From contig OZ020491.1 of the NCBI GenBank assembly GCA_963971405.1, positions 13,014,855 to 13,078,854 on the forward strand: a stretch of DNA of 64,000 bases. The letters are read 5' to 3'. The notes beneath the pieces were generated by a model, which ran no database searches, was not told the DNA's origin, and saw only the letters and a list, made by a program, of their open reading frames with translations. The translations under genes and the position numbers were made by a program. The DNA comes from Psococerastis gibbosa (Eukaryota > Arthropoda > Insecta > Psocodea > Psocidae). Below, piece after piece: positions 12,701 through 21,190 of this stretch; positions within the stretch are counted from its first letter, which is position 1; the number at the start of each line of letters is the position of its first letter.

Positions 12701-15700
12701 TGGCCATTTTGTTTCAGACTGGTACAACAGCTCTGTTCTTCGCTGCGCAGGGTGGCTACCTTAGTATAGTCATATCTCTCCTAGACCATGGCGCCATCAT
12801 TGATTCTCCCAGCGTGGTGAGTTATCATATCTATGTCTACTTGTTGGCGCTCGCGGAATCTTAAGAGTAAAAAATTATAAAACATTATTCGTGGAACACT
12901 GGATTATATGTAATTATTTCCCCATTTTAATGCAATTACAGTATAGAGATGTTCAAAAATGTGCATCGTGAGAGGAACAAAGATAATAAAATAAAATAGA
13001 TGGTGCCTAACCGTTAGCTACAGTGGTGAAACGTAGGGGTAAACATAAATAATTAGATTACTCGTGACTTCGTGGTATTTCATTTTAATAAACAAAAAAT
13101 AACAAAAACTTAGAGTTTTAGAAAAACTGGTTATAACAACCCGAATTAGTAAAACCCAAATAATCGTTAAGAAATTAACTTTGTCTAAGAAACCCACTTG
13201 TGTTAGTATAAAACCCTTAGCGCTTTCGGCAAGAACTGCCATCTACAGAGGGAAACCCACTCGCACCTTATCTGCGATTTGAGACTTGCTCAACTCGAGG
13301 AGAAGATGCAAATGTGACTAGGGAGAGGAAACCTTGGTTTATATAGGACTGGGAGGAGGGGGTGGGAGGGGGCGTGGCTGGTTACCCATTCCTAACCTAC
13401 TAGCTAGATCTATTAGAGGGGATGATTGTGTGAATGTTATGTCGTTTGTTAATTTTTCCCTATTGTGTAAAGCTCTTTTGATTTCAACATTTTCAAACAG
13501 GTATAGGAGACACCAACACCAACAGCACATTCGCGAAACACCTTAACTCGGAAAATCACATATTCGATCCTCACAATTGGGCAGCCCTACACAAAGTAAA
13601 GAAAAGTTACACTTTAAATTTTTTTGAAAATGTTGAAATCAAAAGAGCTTTACACAATAGGGAAAAATTAACAAACGACATAACATTCACACAATCATCC
13701 CCTCTAATAGATCTAGCTAGTAGGTTAGGAATGGGTAACCAGCCACGCCCCCTCCCACCCCCTCCTCCCAGTCCTATATAAACCAAGGTTTCCTCTCCCT
13801 AGTCACATTTGCATCTTCTCCTCGAGTTGAGCAAGTCTCAAATCGCAGGTAAGGTGTAACTGTGCTAGTGGGTTTCCCTCTGTAGATGGCAGTTCTTGCC
13901 GAAAGCGCTTAGGGTTTTATACACAATTAAGTGGGTTTCTTAGACAAAGTTAATTTCTTACCGATTATTTGGGTTTTACTAATTCGGGTTGTTATAACAA
14001 GTTTTTCTAAAACTCTAAGTTTTTGTTATTTTTTGTTTAGTAGGGGTAAATGTCATAGGTGGAAATGTGGCCGAGTGCTCCTGTATCCTGTAACCTGTAT
14101 TACATACAGCATATGCAACCGGAAGCAGCGCCTTTAACTTCCCGTTTGACAATCATGTGTACCAAAATTTAACACACCATACACGCTAATCCCTCAAGTC
14201 CTAACCTTGACTTTGAACAATTGCATTTATACTTGCAATCGATTTGACCTTGAACTTTTTCAAAAAGTCAGCACTCCAACAAATATTGTTTCCAATCTGC
14301 AGTGGGAAGTAGCGCGGTTACAAATTTTGATGAGCTGCGTGTTTATTCGATCACGTGAACTGGTTTAAAGACTGTGCTAGGTTGTCCCGTTACTGCTGGG
14401 GCAAATATCAGGAAATTGAATAGCTACAATATACGAGTAGGTACAAAAAACCCTAATTTATGTTTGTCTAAAATTACGGTGGATTTTCTTATATAATATT
14501 CTAATTACGCTTGGTGCATCACATTAAGTACCTAAAGTTTCATAAACTTAACTCACTTAACTACGAACTATGAATATGATAAATGTATTGTAATTCCTTC
14601 CTCTTCAGCTCCTGCGTCGTCCGTCAGTTGATCCATGAATTCCTTCTTCGGCCTTCCCCCAAATGATTTAAATTGGAGCCACGGTATGACACTAGATATA
14701 ACAGTATCATTTTTTTCTAAGCCGCAACCGGTTGGGTTCGGTAGCCCTTACTGCAGGCTTTGATTTATTGTAACCCGGTTCACCTCCGTTTTGGTACTTG
14801 AGCCCTCACCTTCTGCTCTTCTGGTTACATCTTGCAAGTTTTAAAGTAGCGTAAACGTAGGGTTATTGTGCAAATTTGTTTTTTTTCAGTTTTATGCAAT
14901 TTCTTACTATAGGCTATTTTTGATTTCCAGGATGGAGGAACACCATTGTTCGTCGCATGTCAGTGCGACCATCTTGAAGTTGTTGAAGAATTAGTCAGGA
15001 GAGGAGCCAATGTCAACAGTCATATGAAGGTGCGTATGCTTCCTATATTGAACACAGACATTCTATACCGGTGTTCGTAATCGTAAAGTTGCCAGTTATT
15101 TTTTGCAAGGCTTTTGGACGTACTGTAAATCTCGTGGCCCATTAAACACGATTAAACACGGTGTTTTCGCTGTTCCTAGACGTACGGCCACTCTTACGGC
15201 TTTCCTATTTATACGTAGTATAGGCCTATATGGAAAGCTTTGTAATGGTCAAAATGTTCGATTCCGAGATTTCAACGGATTTATGTAATCAGTCATTTGT
15301 CTTCTTACAGGACCACGCTACACCTCTCTTTATAGCCGCGCAAAACGGGCACCTTCAGTGCCTGAAATTCCTGCTGTCCCAAGGAGCCGAACCTGACCCC
15401 CGGAGAACGGACGGTGCTACACCTCTGTGGATTGCCTCCCAAATAGGACACCACTCTGTTGTTAGGGAGCTCTTGCATCATGGTGCCCGGGTGGACGCTT
15501 TAAGACACGTACGTCCTGCAGCTTCTATACATACGTTAGAAATATGACTTGGAAGGCCGAATATTTGTACTTGAAATGATAGGCTATTTAATTAACATAC
15601 CTAAAGTAAAATTATGTACCGTGATAGGTGAGGCGAGCGAGTTCAGTGAGTTCCATACTTTCCTACATTTTCTGGGGGTGGAGAAGAAACGCGTCCTGGT

Positions 15701-18700
15701 TGGTCCTAAGGGAAGGCTTTATAGTCCTGTCTCTGGTATGTTGGCCTCACTTCAGTATGGTAGTAGGAATAAAGAAGCACGATTCATTTATCACCCTGTC
15801 CTAGGCAACTTCTAGCGAAGATCATGACAATTTGTACCTTGGAGACTGTTACTTTAAAAAGGGAAGTCTTTCCAAACCACTGCCGCAGGTTCTTAAACCA
15901 GGATATTCTTCTGCCGGGAGCCCTCAGTCCTTCTATCTTCCCTTGATTTATAACTTGCAGAAGTATGTTTCAGTTTCTTAACCGTCAGAAGCAACTCAGC
16001 TTCTTTATCCATTCGCCCTTGGGACTTTAGTATTAGGGACACGATCTCTCCAAGATACCGCTCATGCACGAGAAAAGTGACACATTTCTAAATATTGACT
16101 TTTGAGATAATTCAAATTTTAGTTCTGACCTTGTTTTAGTTTTTACTTGTAGTACTATCGAGGCACTTAATGCTTTTGAGATGTGATAGCTTACTTGAAA
16201 GAGAAGTGTAATTACCACGTCAACGCCTAAAGCACATTCCGAATTATGTCAGTATTGCCAAACCCGAAGTAGTCGAACTTGACAATGGATCAGTGACAAA
16301 ACATAATCTTATGGAAACAAATTGAACTAGATATGTGACACTACATTCATAAAATTCGCTATATTTTCCTGGACATTTTTGCATAAATAACTCAATCTTG
16401 CAATTTTTTGGAAATGTGTCACTTTTCTCGTGCATGAGCGACATGTGCAGCATTCGTCGTCTGTATATTCATATTTCAAAAGCACTTATTCTGTTTATCC
16501 CTCCAAACCATATACCAATTACCAAATAACTGGAGCCAATGAGCGTCAAGAATAGTAACCTTTGGCAACTGTTCTTCTTGGTTATTCCAAGTTGGTGCAT
16601 AATTTACAGTCAGTACTTCCAAAGCATACGACGCCAGACGTCTTCCTTGGAACTTGGGATACTTGGTATCAAGGGCGTAAAAGTCACTATTCCACAAGTG
16701 CTACCTGCATCCTGATCATGGCGATTATAATACCGGTATTTATTTAATCCCCTGGCATTAAAAATGTAAACAAACAAATTTTGAGTAGCACTTTCCATTA
16801 TAAAATTATCTTGTTTACATTTTTAATACCAGGGGATTAAATAAATACCGGTATTATGATCGCCATGATCAGGCTGCTGTTCATTGCGTATAAGGCCGAC
16901 AAATTGCTGCACAGGTAGTGCACGGGGAAGAATAGTGACTTGAACGCTCTACGTGGTGCCAGAAGTAAACCAGCACGTTTCTTGAAGGCATGGCTATATT
17001 ATAGTATTCTGTGGCATAGCTTATGAGTTTTAACCCCAATATGTTTGAGCTCACACCACAGGCGTAGGTGCTAGACCTACTGAACTGTGCTGAAAATCAA
17101 ATGCAGTTTAGTTTATATTCATGCATATAGTATTTATAGCTAGGTGATATCTTCAATGTAATGTGGTTGATTTTTTTATCTCAATGCATATACATAGGCC
17201 TATATTATTATTATTATTTTAAACAATTAAATCTTGTTTTAGGACGGTGCTACGCCTCTCTTCAAAGCTTCCCACAAAGGCCATGCATGCGTTGTCACGG
17301 AGCTACTTAAGTATAACCCCTCTTTAAATTTGTTACCTGTAAGTACAAAATCCTTTATAATAACCGCAATTAGAGGATATAAAAAAAACTGGACTTGGCG
17401 GGATTCAACCCACGATCTACGCCTAATCGGGGCGTCGTCTTTACCTCTAATTTCAGTTTTAACGAGGAGATTACCTCTTCAACCAAAGCTAATTTAATGT
17501 CAGTGTTATAGTATATACCATATAATACTACAATATAATCCTTTATAATATAAATATGCTTTATATCATTATTATTTTCTCAAGAATTAAACCAAACTAA
17601 ACATATTTTGAATGACTTAGACCAGTACAGTCGTCGCAATTGCGTGGAGATTCATGGCATTGAACTAAATGCTCGTGAGAACGTCCAAAATATCCATTGA
17701 CCGGCTAGGGCTATTTCCAACAACGGTGACGTGGTAGCAGACATTCAAGACTTAGGTGGCGTCTCCGCCGACCTCGCATTGCAGAATTGACGGAAATGTT
17801 TTTTTTCCTCTATGCCATAGTTAAAATTGATCAATGATCATACAGTAAAAATACAAACAAACAAACTAAAATTAAAAAATGGCTTCATGGGATATGTTAA
17901 TTACAAACATTTTAATAGATTTCTAAAAAAAAGAAAAACAAACATTTCCGTCAATGTCATTTGCAATCTGCAATGCGAGGTCGGTGGGAACGCTACCTAA
18001 GTCTTGAATGTCTGCTACCACGTCACCGTTGTTGGAAATAACCCTAGCCGGTCAATGGAATGGGCGCCTTAGTAGCCAGTAAGTTAAATCTGTCTGCAGG
18101 CATGAGTCTAGTAGAAGCATGTCACAGGCTTAAAGCTAAAAACGGTGGGTCCCGTCCTCCACCGATAATTGTTAAGTTCTTGAACCGTAAAAATGCAGAA
18201 CAATGGTTATAAAAAGGAATTGCGAGGAGTGATGTTATTGGTGGATCAATGGCCTCAGCTCTATACATAATTGAGAGTTTGACCCGCGCCAACAAAGAAC
18301 TATACTGGCATGCGCATTATTTACATGAAAAAAGACCTTAATACCAGCACGTTGCTTAAAATAAGAAAAGTTACTGACATTCCTCCTCAAATCCCCCACC
18401 AAACTGTCACTAAATAAATAATCCTCGACATAGACTATGAATATATACACAACCTGCTACTAAAGTTATTTTTCAAGATGCTCCGAAATTCTTAGCTTGC
18501 AAACTGCTTTTACTCAATGCCAGACAGATCACCATAAAATATTGAGAAAAACTAATGTTCAATGCAACACGAATAAAATTGTACATGAGGAGTTTAAGTG
18601 ATTAAATATTAAAAACTACGTTATTTTAGTTTTCGTACTGTGTACTGGCTGCTGATCTTTATTTTACTATTACAATTACTATATTTGCTCAACCTAGCTT

Positions 18701-20878
18701 TAACGAATTTTCTAAATATTTAAACTAGGCCGAACTGTAAGTTACTGTTAAAATTGTCTATGCATTACTTTACTCGTATATTATATTTCCCCAGCGATAA
18801 AAGTCTCTTAGAGTACTTAGTGCTGGGGTAGACAATGCAATCTGTGCTTGTAAATTTTGTAATATATTATTTACTTACTTATTATATATCCTACATATTA
18901 AGCAAGCATTTTTCATTTTGATGGGTGATGGTGGGCGTCTGGGACAAATAGTGATAGGCATGAAACATGCAGTAAAAGAAGTTTACTCCAAGTACTGAAT
19001 TCTGAATTCATGCGACAATCGCCTTGCTTTTACCAGCCGCGGCCGTTGTAGCTGTTTATCTCTTTTAATTGCTTTCCAATTTATACGTAGTACCTATAAG
19101 GAAAGCTTTGTGATGGTCGAAATTTTCGATTCCTATAGATTTCAACGGATTTACACGTTTTGAGGTCCCAGGAACCCAAAAAAGTGGTTTTTACGAAATG
19201 TCTGTCTGTCTGTCTGTTCATCGATTTCCGGGCAAATTACTCGGTCGATTTTGATGAAATTTAGCATGTAGGCCTAGGTTTAAAAAAATCATACCTCGGG
19301 ATCATTTTTTTTTATTTAGGGGGGTTTTATTCTCAAAAAACTCCAAAAAAACGTCTAAAATTTTTTTTTCTCAAAAACAGCTCCAACCATTTCTTTTCAA
19401 TTCACATAGGCTATATTGTAGTCGATATTAATGTTGACAAAATGCGGGGGGTCGCTTGCCCCTTGATAGTTTGCTTCTGGGGGTAAAAAACATAAAAATA
19501 ACTCAATTTTATTGAAAAATGACTAAAAAATCATTTTTCTGCGAAACCTTTCTATCGATGATTTCTACCTTCAGGCATGTTTTAGGTGTTAAATTGAGTA
19601 ACTGCTTTCCAAAAAAAAAATATTTAGTTTTGTGCAAAAAATTATTTTTTGAAAAAATTATAGAAAATTCGCCCTGCCATTGTTGTGTTGCTGTGTGGTA
19701 ATGTGTTGGTCTGACCTATCTGCAATTTATCTCACCTCCAGTGACGTCAGGTGGACAACCCCCCCCCCCCCCCCTCGATACATCGGAAATTTAACCATAG
19801 GAAAATTATTTACCATCAAATTACTAATTTTTTCTATCTACTAATTTTGATAAATTGGAAAGTATGTTCGAGTAAATTCGGACCGGTTCTTTAATAATCC
19901 GTGGTCAGGGAAAGGCTAGTTGGTAGAGAATGGGACTATGAAACGGAAAGTCTCGACTTCACCTGGTAATGTCTCTTCTATCGAAGATTGGCGCTCATCA
20001 TGGTAATAATAGTCAAGATGAGGAACCAGTAGAATCCGGGCTGATGGGCCGTGGTCGAAGTGAAAGTGAACTTCCAAACGTTTCGTCAACATCTGCGGTC
20101 GACATCTTCAGTGGAACTGCGTAGACTTCTAAGATTGTATCTCGGAGGCTCAGCAGCGACTGTTGTCGCTGTCACTGCTGTCACTGCCTCACAGTCGCTG
20201 CTGAGCCTCCGAGATACAATCTTAGAAGTCTACGCAGTTCCACTGAAGATGTCGACCGCAGATGTTGACGAAACGTTTGGAAGTTCACTTTCACTTCGAC
20301 CACGGCCCATCAGCCCGGATTCTACTGGTTCCTCATTCGACTCCGGCCGTGAAAGCCTTTGCAGTTATATAGTAGTCAAGATGACTATACTAGGGAATCG
20401 TAAAGCAGTGGTTTCCCGTTGTCCTTTTTATCCTTAAGGGTGCGGGTAGTGGAAAAACGCGGTTGTCGGGGGTACGTTGCTGACCACTTCATCCCAAATA
20501 GAGCAATGATCAGGAGGGAGGACCCTCTTCCAGTTCTCAGACCTAAACCTTCTTAGGTTATCGTGACACAGCGCTTTTGTTTTTTAAATATTATTGTTTT
20601 GTTTTTTCCAGAACGGAGAAAGTGCTCTTCACGCTGCAGCGTTGTTTGGGCAGGTGGGCATTGTTAAACAACTTATAGTAGCGGGGGCTGACGCGACGCT
20701 CTGCAATCATGACGGGATGACACCTCTGCAGGTCGCTATGGAGGCCAAGAAATCGGCAGTTGTGGAATATCTCAAGTCAAGCCATGTTAAAGTTAAAGTG
20801 GGCAAAGGCGCTATTAATGGCATTGTCAATGGTGTCCCTATTTTGCCCATAGCAAATAATCTGATTAAGAGCAAATAA
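660..20878 (+). CDS. ANKRD29: ANKRD29-like ankyrin-repeat protein, seven exons (5' end off window)
   Basis: Seven exons with matching phases (660-770, 10338-10436, 12718-12816, 14931-15029, 15311-15508, 17243-17338, 20612-20878) encode about 322 residues, nearly the whole protein (human ANKRD29, from memory, is about 301). The start KETPSDVQLHAAAFHGD followed by a GRVxVD segment matches the human N-terminus (KETPLANAAF, GRVDVD), and every later exon matches in order. Each ankyrin repeat opens with a DGxTPL-type motif and occupies one 96-99 nt phase-0 exon, except that exon 5 carries two. The last exon adds a lysine-rich tail and the TAA stop. Ankyrin stacks bind other proteins; no enzymatic activity is expected and the partner is unknown. 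The initiator exon was not found in bases 1-659. All introns are repeat-filled. Confidence 0.9.
1495..1610 (-). repeat. RepA fragment, degraded
   Basis: Minus-strand remnant of the RepA 5' part: AAACTTGTAAATCCGTTG, a 'TTTCGACCACCATCGCA' stretch and AGCTTTCCTTACA correspond to the start of the full copies. Confidence 0.55.
2955..3094. mobile_element. Harbinger-like foldback MITE (M1a)
   Basis: 140-bp near-perfect inverted repeat with ends GGCGGTTATTCCACCGACGT and its complement, flanked by the 3-bp direct repeat TTT (2952-2954, 3095-3097). The centre holds the core ACGTGGTAGCAGACATTAAA shared by the other M1 elements. GGC/GGG ends with 3-bp target duplications fit PIF/Harbinger. Confidence 0.8.
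3762..3900. mobile_element. Harbinger-like foldback MITE (M1b)
   Basis: 139-bp inverted repeat, ends GGCGCTTATTCCACCGACG, with target repeat ATT on both sides. Same core hairpin as M1a but different arms. Confidence 0.8.
4688..5468 (+). repeat. RepA dispersed element, full-length copy 2
   Basis: About 780 bp, from GCTTTCGAATTTATACGTAG to CGAGTAAACTCGGACCGGTT. Both ends can form short hairpins (GCTTTC...GAAAGC at the start, CGAG-TAAA-CTCG at the end). Carries TGACGTCA and a C20 tract at 5336-5355. Confidence 0.85.
5469..7867. other. Intron, mostly featureless
   Basis: ANKRD29 intron without coding exons. A CAGTGGCGCAGCC end on the minus strand at about 6898 with G/C runs at 6600-6805 suggests half of a hAT-like MITE. 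5975-6130 is locally GC-richer but not recognised. Confidence 0.4.
7868..8060 (+). repeat. tRNA-derived SINE, family S1
   Basis: Head resembles a tRNA (AGTGGTAGACTCCGAC as box A, TTTCGAGTTCC as box B), then a body containing GGCCATGCTTTGGAGG and GGTCCCGGGCCTTCCTAG and an AT-rich tail. A reversed copy lies at 23436-23658, and a tail fragment at 24165-24240. Confidence 0.6.
8523..9307 (-). repeat. RepA dispersed element, full-length copy 3
   Basis: Reverse-orientation copy, from AACCGGTCCGATTTTACTCG to the GAAAGC start at 9302-9307, with a G15 run at 8631-8645 next to the TGACGTCA site. Confidence 0.85.
9430..9830. mobile_element. LINE-like remnants with (AAGT)n tail
   Basis: 9430-9585 reads like a non-LTR 3' end (GCCCCTGGGGACATGGAAGG ... 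CTCGGACACGTT) running into an (AAGT)n tract at 9586-9611. Beyond it, 9612-9775 on the minus strand has an open stretch (WPDVLENRCKDELETDLREF) resembling a LINE ORF C-terminus. Family unassigned. Confidence 0.45.
9982..10078 (-). repeat. tRNA-derived SINE, family S2
   Basis: Minus-strand head with GGGTTAGAATCCCGCC (box B type) and CGACGCCCCGGGTAGGCG. Relatives at 17368-17535, 26720-27130 and 31975-32060; the last has a perfect GGGTTCGAATCCC. Confidence 0.6.
10338..10436 (+). CDS. ANKRD29: ANKRD29 exon B, one ankyrin repeat
   Basis: 99 nt between GTTGCAG and GTGAGT. DGTTPLILAAANGHLESIV is a canonical ankyrin repeat. The preceding intron, about 9.6 kb, is the longest of the gene and holds two near-complete RepA copies and two MITEs. 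Confidence 0.9.
10437..11501. other. Intron, nothing recognised
   Basis: AT-rich intron of ANKRD29 with no repeat or exon that I can support. Confidence 0.5.
11502..11892. mobile_element. Compound Harbinger-like foldback MITE (M1c)
   Basis: Outer ends GGCGGGGATTCCACCGACG, flanked by TAA on both sides (11499-11501, 11893-11895). Inside the central hairpin lies a second element, 11573-11821, with ends GGCGGGGTTTCCACCGACCT and flanking TA. The inner element carries ATGGCGGCCTGGGATATG, which translates as MAAWDMLSTNILIDFYKKK, resembling the start of a MADF/Myb-like ORF as found in PIF/Harbinger elements. Confidence 0.75.
12380..12610 (-). mobile_element. Possible hAT-like MITE fragment
   Basis: Minus-strand end CAGTGGCAGATTAAAGGGGG at 12607 with G/C runs, a type of end common in hAT MITEs. 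The other end is not clear. Confidence 0.3.
12718..12816 (+). CDS. ANKRD29: ANKRD29 exon C, one ankyrin repeat
   Basis: 99 nt between TTTCAG and GTGAGT. TGTTALFFAAQGGYLSIV closely resembles the human repeat SGTTALFFAAQQGHNDVV. Confidence 0.9.
13214..13252 (-). ncRNA. Hammerhead ribozyme-like motif, PLE3 minus arm
   Basis: Stem I CCCU/AGGG, core CUGUAGA (consensus CUGANGA, one mismatch), an extra U, stem II GGCA-GUUCU-UGCC, GAA, short self-complementary stem III AGCGCU, H17 = A. Mirror of the motif at 13876-13914. Confidence 0.6.
13876..13914 (+). ncRNA. Hammerhead ribozyme-like motif, PLE3 plus arm
   Basis: Same fold as at 13214-13252, with H17 = U. It lies about 100 nt downstream of the GIY-YIG frame and in its sense strand. 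Penelope-like elements are known to carry minimal hammerheads with a very short stem III. Confidence 0.6.
14931..15029 (+). CDS. ANKRD29: ANKRD29 exon D, one ankyrin repeat
   Basis: 99 nt between TTCCAG and GTGCGT. DGGTPLFVACQCDHLEVVEE resembles human DGGTALLAASQYGHMQVVET. Confidence 0.9.
15199..15284 (+). repeat. RepA 5' fragment in a 281-bp intron
   Basis: First ~86 bp of RepA (GCTTTCCTATTTATACGTAG to ATTTCAACGGATTT), ending 26 bp before the acceptor of the two-repeat ANKRD29 exon. Confidence 0.7.
15311..15508 (+). CDS. ANKRD29: ANKRD29 exon E, two ankyrin repeats
   Basis: 198 nt, two repeats in one exon (DHATPLFIAAQNGHLQ and DGATPLWIASQIGHHSVV). The second matches human PLWIASQMGHSEVV. 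Twice the usual exon length suggests an intron lost between two repeats, or never present. Confidence 0.9.
16059..16440. mobile_element. Foldback element with 30-bp inverted ends
   Basis: Ends CGCTCATGCACGAGAAAAGT and complement, about 380 bp. The sequence on either side (AGGGACACGATCTCTCCAAG and GTGCAGCATTC) is contiguous at 52325-52365, which looks like an unoccupied paralogous site. Confidence 0.6.
16708..16876. mobile_element. Foldback MITE, family M2, copy a
   Basis: 169 bp inverted repeat with ends CATCCTGATCATGGCGATTA / GATCAGGCTG, flanked by CTG on each side. Arms include ATACCGGTATTTATTTAATC. Related to 22428-22585 and 44141-44320. Confidence 0.75.
17243..17338 (+). CDS. ANKRD29: ANKRD29 exon F, one ankyrin repeat
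   Basis: 96 nt between TTTTAG and GTAAGT. DGATPLFKASHKGHACVVTE plus LLKYNPSLNLLP; the human counterpart is DGTTALLKAANKGYNDVIKE, LLKFSPTLGIL. Confidence 0.9.
17368..17535 (-). repeat. SINE S2 copy
   Basis: Minus-strand head GGGTTGAATCCCGCCAAGTC plus a flank also found at 27040-27125 (TACCTCTTCAACCAAAG). Confidence 0.5.
17693..18068. mobile_element. Compound Harbinger-like foldback MITE (M1d)
   Basis: Same nested organisation as M1c: outer arms GACCGGCTAGGGCTATTTCC, core ACGTGGTAGCAGACATTCAA, inner element inserted at the same place after AAGACTTA. The left terminus has decayed. Older than M1c by its mismatches. Confidence 0.7.
18069..19070. other. Intron, nothing recognised
   Basis: AT-rich sequence of the last ANKRD29 intron with no supportable feature. 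Confidence 0.5.
19071..19892 (+). repeat. RepA dispersed element, full-length copy 4
   Basis: GCTTTCCAATTTATACGTAG to CGAGTAAATTCGGACCGGTT, with a C16 tract at 19759-19774. TTTAAT on both sides may be a target duplication. Confidence 0.85.
20072..20116 (-). ncRNA. Hammerhead ribozyme-like motif, minus arm
   Basis: Mirror copy of 20238-20282 in the other arm of the palindrome, with the same core and stems. Confidence 0.65.
20238..20282 (+). ncRNA. Hammerhead ribozyme-like motif, plus arm
   Basis: Stem I UUCCA/UGGAA, core CUGAAGA (perfect CUGANGA), one extra U, stem II GUCGAC-CGCAGAU-GUUGAC (six pairs), GAA, tiny stem III ACGU, H17 = U with predicted cleavage after it. The degraded counterpart in PLE1 lies at 37796-37839 on the minus strand. 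Confidence 0.7.
20612..20878 (+). CDS. ANKRD29: ANKRD29 terminal exon, last repeats and C-terminus
   Basis: 88 codons plus TAA. NGESALHAAALFGQVGIV is the last clear repeat, followed by a partial repeat (DGMTPLQVAMEAKKSAVVEY) and a basic tail ending NNLIKSK. A hAT-like MITE begins 62 bp after the stop. Confidence 0.9.
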   Translation, partial: NGESALHAAALFGQVGIVKQLIVAGADATLCNHDGMTPLQVAMEAKKSAVVEYLKSSHVKVKVGKGAINGIVNGVPILPIANNLIKSK

Positions 20879-20939
20879 GTGTGTAGTATATTACATGCTA
20901 CTTACCTGTTATGTACAGCTATAATGGAGTGCTTTGTGG

Positions 20940-21190
20940 CAGTGGCGTAACGATCGGTGTTCGAAGGGGGCGGTGTTTCATTTGGTGACCCCCCCCCCAC
21001 TTTTTTAAAAATGTAGGAAAGGGGGAAAGCTGTTTTCATGGACGTACGCAGTTTATAAATTAGAGACATGGCCTTAACGTCCCTTGCGCTAGCGCCCATG
21101 GGTTCGGGAGGCCGAAGGGAGGCCCGGGGGTCTCCCACGACCATGAGGAATTTTTTTTTGCAGAGCCCCCCCCCCCTCGTTACGCTACTG
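20940..21190. mobile_element. hAT-like MITE just after ANKRD29 stop
   Basis: Ends CAGTGGCGTAACGA and TCGTTACGCTACTG, with flanks CTTTGTGG and CTTTATAG (6 of 8 match) as an 8-bp target duplication. It probably lies in the ANKRD29 3' UTR. Confidence 0.65.

Larger units (their letters stand above)
13089..14040. mobile_element. Penelope-like element PLE3, head-to-head 3' ends
   Basis: Two copies of one 3' end face away from each other: minus arm 13089-13499, plus arm to 14040, with near-identical sequence. The plus arm encodes the C-terminal part of a GIY-YIG-type Penelope protein (STFAKHLNSENHIFDP, then TNDITFTQSSPLIDLASRLG), paralogous to the end of PLE2 (LLNDITFLSSSPLLALP). No reverse transcriptase remains. 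Each arm has a hammerhead-like motif. Confidence 0.75.
20022..20372. mobile_element. Short palindromic element made of Penelope 3' ends
   Basis: About 140-bp near-perfect inverted arms (20022-20160 and 20190-20332) plus a one-sided tail ending GAAAGCCTTTGCAGTTATA. The arms match the 3' terminal region of PLE1 (37690-37860). The unit is flanked by a perfect 12-bp direct repeat TAGTCAAGATGA (20010-20021, 20373-20384), so it was inserted as a unit. No protein frame is present; each arm has a hammerhead-like motif. Confidence 0.8.

Noticed and set aside
20010-20384. Assembly artefact as the explanation of the 20-kb palindrome
   Set aside because: The perfect 12-bp direct repeats at both borders and the asymmetric tail on one side fit an insertion. 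A mirrored assembly would not create them.
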